Below, one piece after another: positions 33,480 through 42,791 of a DNA stretch of 64,000 nucleotides (its first letter is position 1; each line of letters starts with the position of its first letter). The stretch lies in contig NZ_CP062252.1 in the NCBI RefSeq assembly GCF_014863605.1, positions 2,489,001-2,553,000 on the forward strand, given 5' to 3'. The position numbers were made by a program, and so were the translations under genes. This stretch comes from Pseudomonas allokribbensis (GTDB lineage: Bacteria > Pseudomonadota > Gammaproteobacteria > Pseudomonadales > Pseudomonadaceae). The notes beneath the pieces were generated by a model, which saw only the letters and a program-made list of their open reading frames with translations, had not been told where the DNA came from and ran no database searches.

Positions 33480-34310
33480 TCAGCCGCGAATAAAGGCCAG
33501 CAGATCCGCGTTGATCGTTGGCGCTTCTGTGGTCGGCATCCCGTGAGGGAAGCCCGGATAAATCTTCAGCGTGCTGTTCTTCAGCAATTTCGCTGACAGC
33601 ACACCGGCGTTTTCATAGGGCACGATCTGGTCGTCATCGCCGTGCATCACCAGCACCGGGATCGAGATGCTTTTCAGGTCGGCGGTGAAGTCGGTCTGCG
33701 AGAAAGCAACGATCCCGTCGTAGTGCGCCTTGGCGCCGCCCATCATCCCTTGGCGCCACCAGTTCAGGACTACGGCCTCCGAAGGCTTGGCCCCGGGCCG
33801 GTTGTAGCCATAGAACGGACCGGCCGGCACATCGTGATAGAACTGCGCACGATTGGCCGCCAATTGGGCCTGAAGATCGTCGAACACCGACTTTGGAAGA
33901 CCCCCCGAATTGCTTTCGGTTTTCACCATCAGCGGCGGCACCGCGCTGATGATTGCGGCTTTGGAGACCCGATCCTCGCCATGCCGGGCGATGTAATGGA
34001 TGACTTCGCCGCCACCGGTGGAGTGGCCGACATGCACGGCTTTCTGCGTCCCCAGATGATTGACCACCGCCGCCACGTCGTCGGCGTAGTGATCCATGTC
34101 GTGACCGTCCCAGACCTGGCTCGAACGCCCGTGACCCCGTCGGTCGTGGGCCACGACCCGGAAGCCCTGAGCGAGGAAGAACAGCATCTGCGCATCCCAG
34201 TCGTCCGCGCTGAGCGGCCAGCCGTGATGGAAATGGATCACCGGGGCGTCTTTCGGACCCCAGTCCTTGTAGAAGATCTCGACGCCGTCTTTCGTTGTGA
34301 CATAGCCCAT
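33480..34310 (-). CDS. Alpha/beta hydrolase, non-heme chloroperoxidase-like
   Basis: A 276-residue alpha/beta hydrolase of the bacterial chloroperoxidase/esterase group. The catalytic triad is visible: Ser in GHSTGGGEV, Asp in [15 protein letters not shown] and His in GFPHGMP. The oxyanion segment is [12 protein letters not shown]. These enzymes hydrolyse esters and can show perhydrolase activity. ATG 34310 starts [19 protein letters not shown] MerR-type promoter with a 19-bp spacer lies 61-92 bp upstream and matches a second one facing the next operon. Confidence 0.9.
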   Translation of the reverse strand: MGYVTTKDGVEIFYKDWGPKDAPVIHFHHGWPLSADDWDAQMLFFLAQGFRVVAHDRRGHGRSSQVWDGHDMDHYADDVAAVVNHLGTQKAVHVGHSTGGGEVIHYIARHGEDRVSKAAIISAVPPLMVKTESNSGGLPKSVFDDLQAQLAANRAQFYHDVPAGPFYGYNRPGAKPSEAVVLNWWRQGMMGGAKAHYDGIVAFSQTDFTADLKSISIPVLVMHGDDDQIVPYENAGVLSAKLLKNSTLKIYPGFPHGMPTTEAPTINADLLAFIRG

Positions 34311-34370
34311 GTTCGCTACTCCTGAAGAATGCGGAACGGAAACGTGAAGGGGTGAAGACAAGCGTTATGA

Positions 34371-34402
34371 ACTCTAGGATTGAAGTGCACTTTAAGGTCA
34401 AG
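34371..34402 (-). promoter_or_regulatory. MerR-type promoter for the alpha/beta hydrolase
   Basis: On the minus strand CTTGACCTTAAAGT is followed, 19 bp after TTGACC, by TAGAGT. The overlong 19-bp spacer with a dyad between the -35 and -10 (cttaaagt / acttcaat) is the hallmark of MerR-family activated promoters. Confidence 0.6.
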
Positions 34403-34455
34403 CAAGTTCCGAACGGTCATCGCTGGCGTGAATGGTGGGCCATAGCCGTTGTGCG

Positions 34456-34487
34456 CTTGACCTTAAAGTTTGGTTGAACCTTAGAGT
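34456..34487 (+). promoter_or_regulatory. MerR-type promoter for the decarboxylase-like operon
   Basis: On the plus strand the same CTTGACCTTAAAGT block is followed, again with a 19-bp spacer, by TAGAGT. The first 14 bases and the -10 region equal those of the diverging promoter at 34371-34402, so one regulator probably controls both. Confidence 0.6.
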
Positions 34488-34537
34488 GGCGCTGACCGGC
34501 CACCTGCCGGGCCACTCATCGAGAAAGGTCAGCGAAC

Positions 34538-35470
34538 ATGAGCAAGCGCTTTACAGAAGTCGAATTCGGATCGCACAAGGTCGAGGTGCCGGAGGGCGGC
34601 TACTACGACCGTTTTCGTATGAACCCCAATCTCGACGAAGTGGCCCGGGACAAGGCTGCCGGCAATATCGACTTCTTCCGGCGCATTCCCAAGCAGCAGG
34701 TCGCTTCGAGAGTCGGCCCGACCTGGGCGCCGAACTTCTATTACCGTTCCGGCAGCGTGCAGTTGCTGTTCCTGGCGCCGCTGGACCGTCTGCGCGCTAC
34801 CTTGCCTGCGCCGCTTGAACCGCTGCGGGCATTTCCCGGTTATGGGCTGGTGGCGCTGACATTTTTCTCCTACTCGGTTTGCGACAACGACCCGTACGAC
34901 GAAGTCTCCGTGGCGATTGTCGTGCGCCGCCCCGGTGCCCAAGGCTCCCACGCGCTGGAACTGATGGACGCCATGCGCCGGCGCAGCTTCACCGCCCATG
35001 TGCTGGCGCTGCCGGTGAACACCGAAATCGCCCGGGTGCGCGGCGTGCACGGCTATCAACTGCCCAAGTGGCGCGCCGACATCAACGTGAACATCGGCAC
35101 CAGCGTCAGCGCCCGTATTGACGGGCCCAAGGGCCTGCCGGACCTGGTCCTGAAAGCGCCGCTGCCGACCCTGAAAAACGTTACGCCGCAATCGCGCATG
35201 AGCACCGCCACCATGATTCATCAGGTCGATGGCCTGTGGCATCAGAGCGTGGTGCAGAGCAACACACTATCCTTTGCCCAACGCCTGTTTCCGCGCGATG
35301 TGCAGCTGGATCGCAACGGCGGCCCCCTGAGCCAGTTGCTCGATGGCCTCGGGGCTTCGCGGATCCTGCGTCTGGACGTGATCAAGGACGCCCAGATCGT
35401 GCTCAACCTGCCCGTGCCGCTGACGGCGTTCGGTCAGGTCGGTGTCACCCCAAGAGAGGCTGCCAAATGA
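34538..35470 (+). CDS. Acetoacetate decarboxylase family protein
   Basis: A 310-residue member of the acetoacetate decarboxylase superfamily. Blocks such as YGLVALTFFSYSVCDNDPYDEVSVAIVV and RVRGVHGYQLPKWRADI fit; the lysine in QLPKW is a candidate Schiff-base residue, though this is not certain. True acetoacetate decarboxylases are shorter (about 250 residues), so the substrate may differ. ATG 34538 follows GAGAAAGGTCAGCGAAC. Its stop overlaps the following DJ-1-like gene by 4 bp. It is driven by a MerR-type promoter. Confidence 0.8.
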   Translation: MSKRFTEVEFGSHKVEVPEGGYYDRFRMNPNLDEVARDKAAGNIDFFRRIPKQQVASRVGPTWAPNFYYRSGSVQLLFLAPLDRLRATLPAPLEPLRAFPGYGLVALTFFSYSVCDNDPYDEVSVAIVVRRPGAQGSHALELMDAMRRRSFTAHVLALPVNTEIARVRGVHGYQLPKWRADINVNIGTSVSARIDGPKGLPDLVLKAPLPTLKNVTPQSRMSTATMIHQVDGLWHQSVVQSNTLSFAQRLFPRDVQLDRNGGPLSQLLDGLGASRILRLDVIKDAQIVLNLPVPLTAFGQVGVTPREAAK

Positions 35471-36150
35471 CACGTCGAATCCTGCACGTCGTGACCAATG
35501 TCGCCCACTATGTCGACCCGACCGAACCCACCGGGTTATGGCTCGGGGAGTTGACCCATGCCTGGCAGGTGTTCGCGGAAAAAGGCTTCGAGCAGCGACT
35601 GGTCAGCCCCAGGGGCGGGCGGAGTCCACTGGAGCCTCGGGCATTGAAGTGGCCGATGCTCGACCGCTCGGCCAAGGCCTGGCTGAACGATCCGGCGAGC
35701 ATGGCGCTGCTGGCGAACACCGCCAGCCCGGAGCAGATCGACAGCGCGGATTACGACGCCATCTATTTCACCGGCGGGCACGCGGTGATGTGGGACTTTC
35801 CCGACGACCCCGGCCTGCAACGGCTGACCCGGGAGATCTTCGAGCGCGGCGGGATCGTTTCGTCGGTCTGTCATGGTTATTGCGGGTTGCTCAATACGCG
35901 GTTGTCGGACGGCAGCCTGCTGGTGGCGGGGCGCAAGGTCACCGGTTACTCGTGGATGGAAGAAGTGCTGGCCGGTGTCGCGAAAAAAGTGCCGTACGAC
36001 TCCGAGCAACAGATGAAGGATCGCGGGGCGCGCTACGAAAAGGCGTTTCTGCCATTCACCTCGAATGTGGTGACCGACGGCAAACTGGTGACCGGACAGA
36101 ACCCGCAATCGGCCAAAGCCACGGCGCAACAAGTAGCCGCGATGCTGTAG
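35467..36150 (+). CDS. DJ-1/PfpI (Hsp31-like) family protein
   Basis: A 227-residue DJ-1/PfpI-superfamily protein. The nucleophile segment is GGIVSSVCHGYCGLLNT (Cys-His) and the nearby glycine-rich loop is AIYFTGGHAVMWDFPD. The architecture is close to Hsp31-type glyoxalase III/deglycase proteins, which detoxify methylglyoxal or repair glycated protein; activity here is inferred. It overlaps the decarboxylase-like gene by ATGA. The pair plus the diverging hydrolase suggest a response to a reactive carbonyl or other electrophile, as for some MerR-controlled genes. Confidence 0.85.
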   Translation: MTRRILHVVTNVAHYVDPTEPTGLWLGELTHAWQVFAEKGFEQRLVSPRGGRSPLEPRALKWPMLDRSAKAWLNDPASMALLANTASPEQIDSADYDAIYFTGGHAVMWDFPDDPGLQRLTREIFERGGIVSSVCHGYCGLLNTRLSDGSLLVAGRKVTGYSWMEEVLAGVAKKVPYDSEQQMKDRGARYEKAFLPFTSNVVTDGKLVTGQNPQSAKATAQQVAAML

Positions 36151-36286
36151 ATCCATGACCGGTGGTCGCGGCGGCTGGTCGTCGGGGCAAAATGCGCTTA
36201 GCTGAAAGGGATAAGTCGAGGTGTGCACGGCATCGAATGCTGTCGCAACGCCCCTTCAGAACACCGTGAGTCTGAGGAAATTCCCG

Positions 36287-36742
36287 ATGCTGACCTTGAA
36301 CATCAATGGCAAGGATCAGGAGCTCGATGTCCCCGCGGACATGCCGTTGCTCTGGGTTCTGCGCGATGTCGCGCACCTGACCGGCACCAAGTTCGGTTGC
36401 GGCATGGCCCAGTGCGGGGCCTGCACCGTGCATGTCGATGGCGCACCGCTGCGCTCGTGCATCACGCCGGCCACCGCCGTCGCCCATGGCCAGAAAATCC
36501 TCACCATCGAAGGTCTTTCGACCGACGGCTCGCACCCGGTGCAACAGGCCTGGGCCGAACTGGACGTGGTGCAGTGCGGTTACTGCCAGTCCGGGCAGAT
36601 CATGTCCGCCGCCGCGTTGCTGGCGAAGATCCCAAAACCCACCGACAGCGATATCGATCAGGCGCTCTCCGGCAACATCTGCCGTTGCGGTACCTACCCG
36701 AGAATCCGCGCGGCGGTCAAACGTGCCGCTGAAATCGGTTAA
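36287..36742 (+). CDS. (2Fe-2S)-binding subunit of a molybdenum hydroxylase (IorA-like)
   Basis: A 151-residue small subunit of the xanthine oxidase family. The plant-type [2Fe-2S] cysteines are in [15 protein letters not shown] with a later RSC, and the second, all-alpha cluster uses QCGYCQSGQ and [12 protein letters not shown]. It passes electrons from the molybdenum subunit encoded next to an acceptor, here probably the diheme cytochrome of the third gene. ATG 36287 starts [15 protein letters not shown]. It resembles isoquinoline 1-oxidoreductase alpha, but the substrate is unknown. Confidence 0.92.
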   Translation: MLTLNINGKDQELDVPADMPLLWVLRDVAHLTGTKFGCGMAQCGACTVHVDGAPLRSCITPATAVAHGQKILTIEGLSTDGSHPVQQAWAELDVVQCGYCQSGQIMSAAALLAKIPKPTDSDIDQALSGNICRCGTYPRIRAAVKRAAEIG

Positions 36743-36759
36743 GCGAGGGGAGGTGAGTG

Positions 36760-38922
36760 ATGAACAGTCCTGTATCCCGTCGCGGATTTCTCAAGGGCAG
36801 TGCCGTGCTTGGCGGTGGTCTCGTCGTGGCGTTCGTGGTGCCCGGTGGCAACCGGTTTGCCACAGCGGCGGAAAATGAAGGCAAGGCATTTGCGCCGAAC
36901 GCGTTCCTGCGGATTGCGCCGGACAACAGCGTCACCGTGCTGCTCGGCCATTCGGAAATGGGCCAGGGCATCTGGACCGGCCTGACCATGCTGATCGCCG
37001 AAGAGCTGGACGCCGACTGGTCGAAGATCCGCGTCGAGCACTCGCCGGCCTCGGCTGCCGATTACGGCATGCCGGCGTTTGGCGGGATGCAGATCACCGG
37101 CGGCTCCACTTCAACCTGGATGGAATTCGACCGTTACCGACTCGCAGGCGCTACGGCGCGGCAGATGCTGATCGAGGCGGCGGCCAAGCGTTTCAACGTG
37201 GCGCCGTCGACGATCCGCACCGAATCCGGCGTGGTGATTGCCGGCGACAACCGCGCCACTTACGGCGAACTGGCGGACGCCGCCGGGCAACTGCCGGTGC
37301 CGGATCCGAAGTCGATTACCTTCAAGGAAGCCAAGGACTGGAAAGTCATCGGCAAACCCACCAGACGCCTCGACACCCCGGAGAAAATCACCGGCCGTGC
37401 GAAGTTCGGCATGGACGTGCAGTTCGACGGACTGATGACGGCGATGGTCGCGCGCGCCCCGGTGTTCGGCGCCACGGTGAAATCCTTTGAAGGTGCGCAG
37501 GCACTGGCCGTTCCCGGCGTGCACAAAGTGGTGCAGGTGCCGACCGGCGTGGCGGTGATCGCCGATCATTACTGGGCGGCGAAACTGGGGCGCGATGCGC
37601 TGAAGGTTGACTGGGATCTGGGGCCGCACGCGGATCTCAGCAGCGAAAAGCTGCTGGAGAGCTTCCGCAAACTCGCCGCCACACCGGGTATTTCCGCCAG
37701 TCAGGCCGGTGATGCCAAGGGCGGCTTTGGCAAAGCAGCGAAGAAAATCGATGTCGAGTACAGCGTGCCTTATCTGGCTCATGCGCCGATGGAACCGCTG
37801 AACTGCACGGTGAAGATCAGCGCCGACAAGTGCGAGATCTGGACCGGCACCCAGTTTCAGACGCTGGACCAAATGGTTGCCGGCAAGATCACCGGATTGA
37901 AACCGGAGCAGGTGGAAATTCATACCGAATTCCTTGGCGGTGGTTTCGGTCGGCGGGCCAACCCGACGTCGGACTTTGTCGCCGAAGCGGTGCAGGTGGC
38001 GAAGGCCGCCGCGATGCCGGTGAAAACCGTGTGGTCGCGGGAGGATGATATCCGGGGCGGTTATTACCGTTCGGCGTTTTTGCATCGGGCCAGGATTGGG
38101 CTGGGAGCCGATGGCATGCCGCTGGCGTGGCAGCATGTGCTGGTCGGGCAGTCGATCATGGCCGGCACCATGCTGGAAAAAACCATGGTCAAGAACGGCG
38201 TCGATCAGACGTCGGTCGAGGGTGTGTCTGACAGTCCGTACATTACAGGCCTCGCCAATCATCAGGTCGATCTGCATTCGCCAACCACCGGGATCAACGT
38301 GTTGTGGCTGCGCTCCGTGGGTCATAGCCACACGGCGTTTGTCATGGAATCGCTGATCGATGAAATGGCCGCGGCGGCGGGCAAGGACCCGGTGGAGTAC
38401 CGGCGAACCTTGCTCAAGGATCACGCCCGGCATCTCGGCGTGTTGAATCTGGCGGTGGAAAAGGCCAACTGGAAAGCGCCGCTGCCGGACGGGCATGCAT
38501 TGGGCGTGGCGGTGCACGAGTCGTTCGGCAGTTACGTGGCGCAAGTCGCCGAGGTGTCGCAGGACAATCTGAAGATCCGCGTGCACCGGGTGGTGTGTGC
38601 GGTGGATTGCGGGATTGCGGTCAACCCGCAGAGCATCGCGGCGCAGATGGAATCGTGCATCACCTTCGGCCTGGGCATGGCGTTGCACAGCAAGCTGACG
38701 CTCAAGGACGGCCGTGTCGTGCAGTCCAACTATCACGACTATCAAGTGCTGCGCCTGAACGAGATGCCGGTGGTCGAAGTGCACATCGTGCCGAGCACGG
38801 ACAAGCCCGGCGGCATCGGCGAGGCCGGTGTGCCGCCGACTGCACCAGCGGTGGCCAACGCGGTGTTCGCCCTGACCGGGCAGCGTCTGCGGGAACTGCC
38901 GCTGCAACTGTCGGGGGTGTGA
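36760..38922 (+). CDS. Molybdopterin-binding subunit of a periplasmic hydroxylase (IorB-like)
   Basis: A 720-residue catalytic subunit of the xanthine oxidase family, in the isoquinoline 1-oxidoreductase/aldehyde dehydrogenase beta group. It begins with a Tat signal (SRRGFLKGSAVLGGGLVVAF), so the folded Moco enzyme is exported. Family blocks include LLGHSEMGQGIWTGL, GGGFGRRANPTSDF and GGIGEAGVPPTAPAVANAVF, which holds the catalytic Glu. ATG 36760 follows GGGGAGGTGAGTG; a GTG just upstream is less likely. It is the second gene of a three-gene operon and needs the Moco pathway encoded at 7.6-12.7 kb. Confidence 0.92.
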   Translation: MNSPVSRRGFLKGSAVLGGGLVVAFVVPGGNRFATAAENEGKAFAPNAFLRIAPDNSVTVLLGHSEMGQGIWTGLTMLIAEELDADWSKIRVEHSPASAADYGMPAFGGMQITGGSTSTWMEFDRYRLAGATARQMLIEAAAKRFNVAPSTIRTESGVVIAGDNRATYGELADAAGQLPVPDPKSITFKEAKDWKVIGKPTRRLDTPEKITGRAKFGMDVQFDGLMTAMVARAPVFGATVKSFEGAQALAVPGVHKVVQVPTGVAVIADHYWAAKLGRDALKVDWDLGPHADLSSEKLLESFRKLAATPGISASQAGDAKGGFGKAAKKIDVEYSVPYLAHAPMEPLNCTVKISADKCEIWTGTQFQTLDQMVAGKITGLKPEQVEIHTEFLGGGFGRRANPTSDFVAEAVQVAKAAAMPVKTVWSREDDIRGGYYRSAFLHRARIGLGADGMPLAWQHVLVGQSIMAGTMLEKTMVKNGVDQTSVEGVSDSPYITGLANHQVDLHSPTTGINVLWLRSVGHSHTAFVMESLIDEMAAAAGKDPVEYRRTLLKDHARHLGVLNLAVEKANWKAPLPDGHALGVAVHESFGSYVAQVAEVSQDNLKIRVHRVVCAVDCGIAVNPQSIAAQMESCITFGLGMALHSKLTLKDGRVVQSNYHDYQVLRLNEMPVVEVHIVPSTDKPGGIGEAGVPPTAPAVANAVFALTGQRLRELPLQLSGV

Positions 38923-38923
38923 G

Positions 38924-39502
38924 ATGAAACGACATCTGTTGTTGGGCGCTGTGATGCTGGTCGGGCTGGGCGGCTATGCATCGGATCTGTTCGCCGACGA
39001 TCAGGAGGCCTTGAAAGCCTTCGGCACGGTGCAGAAAGTCTTCCAGAGCCCGCGCTGCCAGAACTGCCACATTCCTGGCGATTCGCCGTTGCAGTTCGAC
39101 GCCGGCACGCCCCACGCGATGAACGTGGTGCGCGGCATGGACGGCAAGGGCGCCGCTGGTTTGCCGTGTGCCACCTGCCACGCCGAAAGCAATCCGCCGG
39201 CCAGTTATGGCCCCCACGCGCCACCGGGTGCGCCGCACTGGAGCCTGCCGCCGGCCTCGCACAAGATGGCCTGGATCGGCCTGCCGCCGGATCGCTTGTG
39301 CGCGATGATCAAGGACCGCAGCAGCAACGGCGACCGGGACTTCGCCGCGCTGATCAAGCACGTCAGTGAGGACAAACTGGTGCTCTGGGGCTGGAATCCC
39401 GGGCCGGGGCGGCAACCGGTGCCGGTGCCCCACGACATCTTCGTCAGTCAGTTCAAGCTCTGGGCGGACGCGGGTGGGCCGTGTCCGGTGGCCGGCGGAT
39501 GA
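38924..39502 (+). CDS. Periplasmic diheme cytochrome c-like protein
   Basis: A 192-residue protein with a signal peptide (MKRHLLLGAVMLVGLGGYASDLFA) and two heme c sites, CQNCH and CATCH. It starts 1 bp after the IorB-like gene, so it is the third member of the operon and the natural electron acceptor for the exported molybdenum hydroxylase, feeding the respiratory chain. Homologues are annotated as an isoquinoline 1-oxidoreductase subunit. The size and heme spacing do not match standard mono-heme cytochrome c. Confidence 0.85.
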   Translation: MKRHLLLGAVMLVGLGGYASDLFADDQEALKAFGTVQKVFQSPRCQNCHIPGDSPLQFDAGTPHAMNVVRGMDGKGAAGLPCATCHAESNPPASYGPHAPPGAPHWSLPPASHKMAWIGLPPDRLCAMIKDRSSNGDRDFAALIKHVSEDKLVLWGWNPGPGRQPVPVPHDIFVSQFKLWADAGGPCPVAGG

Positions 39503-39563
39503 GCATTTGAGTCATCGCCAATCAGGGCTACGCTGAAGGTCACTGATAACAAGGGAGTGTGTG

Positions 39564-40529
39564 ATGCTGGTGCCAGGCAAACCCGTCAATGAAGCGGCTC
39601 GAGTGCAAGCGCTGTATGGATTGAACCTCCTCGATTCCGCCCCCGAAGAACGCTTCGATCGTCTGACTCGATTGGCCAGGCGGCTGTTCAACGTACCGAT
39701 CGCGCTGGTGACGCTGGTGGACAAGGATCGGCAGTGGTTCAAGTCCTGCGTAGGCCTGGACGCGACCGAAACCCCACGGGACGTTTCGTTCTGCGGCCAT
39801 GCGATTCTCAAGGATGAATTGCTGCTGGTGCCCGATGCCCGTCAGGACGTGCGTTTTCACGACAATCCTTTGGTGATCGGCGACCCGAATATCCGCTTCT
39901 ACGCCGGTTATCCGCTGACCGTGCCCAACGGCAACAAGATGGGCACCTTGTGCCTGATCGACACCAAGCCCCGGGAACTCGACGACGAAGAGCGTGACTT
40001 GCTGCGCGATCTCGCCGGGATGGCCGAGCAGGAGCTGATGGCCGTGCAGATGGCGAGCATGGACGAGCTGACGCTGTTGTCCAACCGACGCGGGTTCATG
40101 ATGCTGGCCCAGCATGCGCTGGATGCCTGCGCACGGATGGGTAAGCCGGCGACGCTGCTGTTTTTCGACCTCAACGACTTCAAGCAGATCAACGACCTCT
40201 ACGGTCATGCCGAGGGCGACAGCGCGCTCAAGACCTTCGCCGATGTGTTGCGTATTGCCTTTCGTGAGAGCGACGTGGTCGGGCGGTTGGGAGGCGATGA
40301 GTTCGTGGCGCTGCTGACCGGTTCCAGCCACATCGAAACCACGGCGATCATGGCGCGACTCAAGGAAATCCTCGAAGAGCGCAATGCCACGTTGCATAGG
40401 GGTTATGCGATTCGCTTCAGTGTCGGCCAGATCGAGTACGACCCACGGCGGCATGACACCGTGGATAAGCTGCTGGCGGATGCGGATGGGGCGATGTATG
40501 CCCACAAGCAAGCCCTGAAGCGAATCTGA
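39564..40529 (+). CDS. GAF-GGDEF diguanylate cyclase
   Basis: A 321-residue soluble protein: GAF domain (about residues 25-155) followed by GGDEF (about 165-321). The active-site loop is G-G-D-E-F at residues 243-247 and the inhibitory site R-E-S-D sits at 234-237, five residues before it. It is therefore expected to make cyclic di-GMP from GTP and to be feedback-inhibited. No membrane segment is present, so the GAF domain probably senses a cytoplasmic cue. It is a single gene with a converging VOC gene 3 bp away. Confidence 0.93.
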   Translation: MLVPGKPVNEAARVQALYGLNLLDSAPEERFDRLTRLARRLFNVPIALVTLVDKDRQWFKSCVGLDATETPRDVSFCGHAILKDELLLVPDARQDVRFHDNPLVIGDPNIRFYAGYPLTVPNGNKMGTLCLIDTKPRELDDEERDLLRDLAGMAEQELMAVQMASMDELTLLSNRRGFMMLAQHALDACARMGKPATLLFFDLNDFKQINDLYGHAEGDSALKTFADVLRIAFRESDVVGRLGGDEFVALLTGSSHIETTAIMARLKEILEERNATLHRGYAIRFSVGQIEYDPRRHDTVDKLLADADGAMYAHKQALKRI

Positions 40530-40532
40530 CGC

Positions 40533-40958
40533 TTATTTGGCAAACAACTGTCCGATGTCCTTGAACGCCTTGAACTCCAGGGCGTTCCCGCAGGGGTCGA
40601 ACAAAAACATCGTGGCCTGTTCGCCCACCAATCCCTGAAAACGAATCCCCGGCTCGATCACGAACCGCGTGCCCAGTGATTTCAGGCGTTCGGCCAGGGC
40701 GTGCCATTCCTCCATCCCCAGCACCACACCGAAATGCGGCACCGGGACGTCGTGTCCGTCCACGGCGTTGGTGTGGGCGGCTTCCTGCGAGGCGTTTTTC
40801 GGCGCCAGGTGAATCACCAGTTGATGGCCGAAGAAGTTGAAATCGACCCAGTGATCGCTGGAACGACCCTCTTCGAGGCCAAACACTTCACGGTAAAAAT
40901 GCCGGGCGGCGGCGAGGTCATACACGGGAATGGCCAGATGGAAGGGGCTGAGTGGCAT
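40533..40958 (-). CDS. VOC family protein
   Basis: A 141-residue vicinal oxygen chelate protein: [30 protein letters not shown] opens the first module, with the metal His, and [17 protein letters not shown] ends the second, with the Glu. HQLVIHLAP lies between. The start ATG 40958 is chosen because MPLSPFHLA fits homologues; an upstream ATG adds six residues. Function unknown. It is divergent from a LysR gene, its likely regulator. Confidence 0.87.
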   Translation of the reverse strand: MPLSPFHLAIPVYDLAAARHFYREVFGLEEGRSSDHWVDFNFFGHQLVIHLAPKNASQEAAHTNAVDGHDVPVPHFGVVLGMEEWHALAERLKSLGTRFVIEPGIRFQGLVGEQATMFLFDPCGNALEFKAFKDIGQLFAK

Positions 40959-41070
40959 GGAGTTGGTCTCGATCAACGGTTGGGTGAATCCAGTCTAGCG
41001 CTGTGCATTTCGATTGAAAGACGATAGTTTTTGCGCCGAGCTCAAATTATTTCGATCAGTCGAGGTGCCC

Positions 41071-41934
41071 ATGCTGCGTGAACTCAAGACCTTTCTGGCG
41101 GTGGCGCAGCACGGTACGTTTGCCGCGGCGGGCTTGCATGTCGGCCTGACGCAATCGGCGGTCAGCGCGCAGATCCGCAATCTGGAACAGACTTTGGGTG
41201 TGCGCCTATTTGATCGCACCGGCCGTCAGGCAATTCTCAATCCGGCAGGGCAGCGCGCCGTACCGATGGCGCAGGAAATGCTCGCCACCTTCAGCCGCAT
41301 GGCGATCAGTGAGGACGCCAGCGAGTTTCGCGGCGAGCTGAGAATCGGCGCCGTGGCGACCGCACAGACCGGGCTGTTGCCTCAGGCCTTGCTGCGCTTG
41401 CGCCAACAGGCACCGGGCGTGGAGCCGAAACTGGTGCCGGGTGTGTCGTTGAACCTGCTGAGCCAGGTGGATGCCGGGGAGGTCGATCTGGCGATCATGA
41501 TCAAGCCGCCGTTCGAATTGCCCAAGGAGCTGTCGGCGCAGGTGATGCGGCGCGAGCCGTTCGTGCTGATCGTGCCGCCCGGCGTCGAGGGAAACGATCC
41601 GCTGCAACTGCTGGTCGAGCATCCTCACGTGCGTTATGACCGCAACTCGTTTGGTGGACGGCTGGTGACGCGGTTTCTGCGTGAGCAGCGGATAGATGTC
41701 CAAGTAGCGCTGGAGCTGGATGAGCTGGAAGCGATCGTGAAGATGGTCGAGTGCGGGCTCGGCGTTTCATTGCTGCCCAAGGCCGGGTTGTGGCTTGAGC
41801 ATCCGCTGAAGGTGAGGGTGATCGAATTGGGTGAGCTGACGTTCTATCGGGAGATGGTGCTGTTGCAGCGTTATAGCCAGCGCCGTCAGCCGATTCAGCA
41901 GTTGTTCGCCCGTTGCCTGGAATCGCAGGCATGA
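41071..41934 (+). CDS. LysR family transcriptional regulator
   Basis: A 287-residue LysR protein starting MLRELKTFLAVAQHGTFAAAG, with helix-turn-helix near residues 16-45 (VGLTQSAVSAQIRNLEQTLGVRLFDRTGRQA) and a standard effector domain. ATG 41071 follows GAGGTGCCC; upstream in-frame codons are discarded. It is divergent from the VOC gene 112 bp away and may control it. A bidirectional terminator separates it from fabI. Confidence 0.88.
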   Translation: MLRELKTFLAVAQHGTFAAAGLHVGLTQSAVSAQIRNLEQTLGVRLFDRTGRQAILNPAGQRAVPMAQEMLATFSRMAISEDASEFRGELRIGAVATAQTGLLPQALLRLRQQAPGVEPKLVPGVSLNLLSQVDAGEVDLAIMIKPPFELPKELSAQVMRREPFVLIVPPGVEGNDPLQLLVEHPHVRYDRNSFGGRLVTRFLREQRIDVQVALELDELEAIVKMVECGLGVSLLPKAGLWLEHPLKVRVIELGELTFYREMVLLQRYSQRRQPIQQLFARCLESQA

Positions 41935-41961
41935 AAAAGCCCGCCAATCGGCGGGCTTTTT
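41934..41961. terminator. Bidirectional intrinsic terminator between LysR and fabI
   Basis: AAAAAGCCCGCC / GGCGGGCTTTTT with loop AATC. The A-tract and T-tract on either side make it work on both strands. Confidence 0.85.
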
Positions 41962-41977
41962 ATCGGCAGCGCGAAGA

Positions 41978-42772
41978 TTACTCTTCGATATTGCCCATGG
42001 CGGTGGTGTTGAAGCCGCCGTCCACGTACATGATTTCACCGCTGATGCCCGACGCCAGGTCGGAGCACAGGAAGGCGCCGGCGTTGCCGACTTCTTCGAT
42101 GGTGACGTTGCGGCGCAGTGGGGTTTGCGCTTCGTTGGCGGCCAGCATCTTGCGGAAGTTCTTGATGCCCGAAGCGGCCAGGGTGCGGATCGGACCGGCC
42201 GATACGCAGTTGACGCGGGTACCGTCCGGGCCCAGGGAGCCGGCCAGGTAACGGACGCCGGCTTCCAGCGAAGCCTTGGCCATGCCCATCACGTTGTAGT
42301 TAGGCATGGTGCGCTCGGCGCCCAGGTACGACAGGGTCAGCAGGCTGCCGTTGCGGCCTTTCATCATTTCGCGACCGGCCTTGGCCAGGGCCACGAAGCT
42401 GTAGGCGCTGATGTCGTGAGCGATGCGGAAACCTTCGCGGGTGGTGGCTTCGGTGAAGTCGCCATCCAGTTGGTCGCCCGGTGCGAAGCCGACGGAGTGC
42501 ACGATGCAGTCCAGGCCGTCCCACTTCTTGCTCAGTTCTTCGAAGACCTTGGCGATTTCTTCATCGCTGGCCACGTCGCACGGGAAGCACAGCTCAGGGC
42601 TCGAGCCCCAGCCCTGTGCGAATTCTTCGACACGACCTTTCAGTTTGTCGTTCTGATAAGTGAAGGCAAGCTCAGCGCCCTCGCGATGCATGGCGGCAGC
42701 GATGCCGGATGCGATGGACAGCTTGCTGGCGACACCGACGATCAGTACGCGCTTACCGGCGAGAAAACCCAT
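41978..42772 (-). CDS. fabI: Enoyl-[acyl-carrier-protein] reductase (NADH) FabI
   Basis: A 264-residue short-chain dehydrogenase-type enoyl-ACP reductase, the last step of each fatty acid elongation cycle. It opens [28 protein letters not shown], the FabI form of the nucleotide-binding motif. The active site Tyr-(6)-Lys is in [13 protein letters not shown], with [12 protein letters not shown] before it. It is followed by the bidirectional terminator. It lies 19 bp downstream of yejF on the same strand, so it may be transcribed with the peptide transporter as well as from its own promoter. Confidence 0.95.
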   Translation of the reverse strand: MGFLAGKRVLIVGVASKLSIASGIAAAMHREGAELAFTYQNDKLKGRVEEFAQGWGSSPELCFPCDVASDEEIAKVFEELSKKWDGLDCIVHSVGFAPGDQLDGDFTEATTREGFRIAHDISAYSFVALAKAGREMMKGRNGSLLTLSYLGAERTMPNYNVMGMAKASLEAGVRYLAGSLGPDGTRVNCVSAGPIRTLAASGIKNFRKMLAANEAQTPLRRNVTIEEVGNAGAFLCSDLASGISGEIMYVDGGFNTTAMGNIEE

Positions 42773-42791
42773 GTGTTGCTCCTCTTTCAGG

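Noticed and set aside
37111..38907. 598-codon open frame opposite the molybdenum hydroxylase large subunit
   Set aside because: Composition is biased to Arg and His, with no motif. The plus-strand gene has family motifs and a Tat signal.
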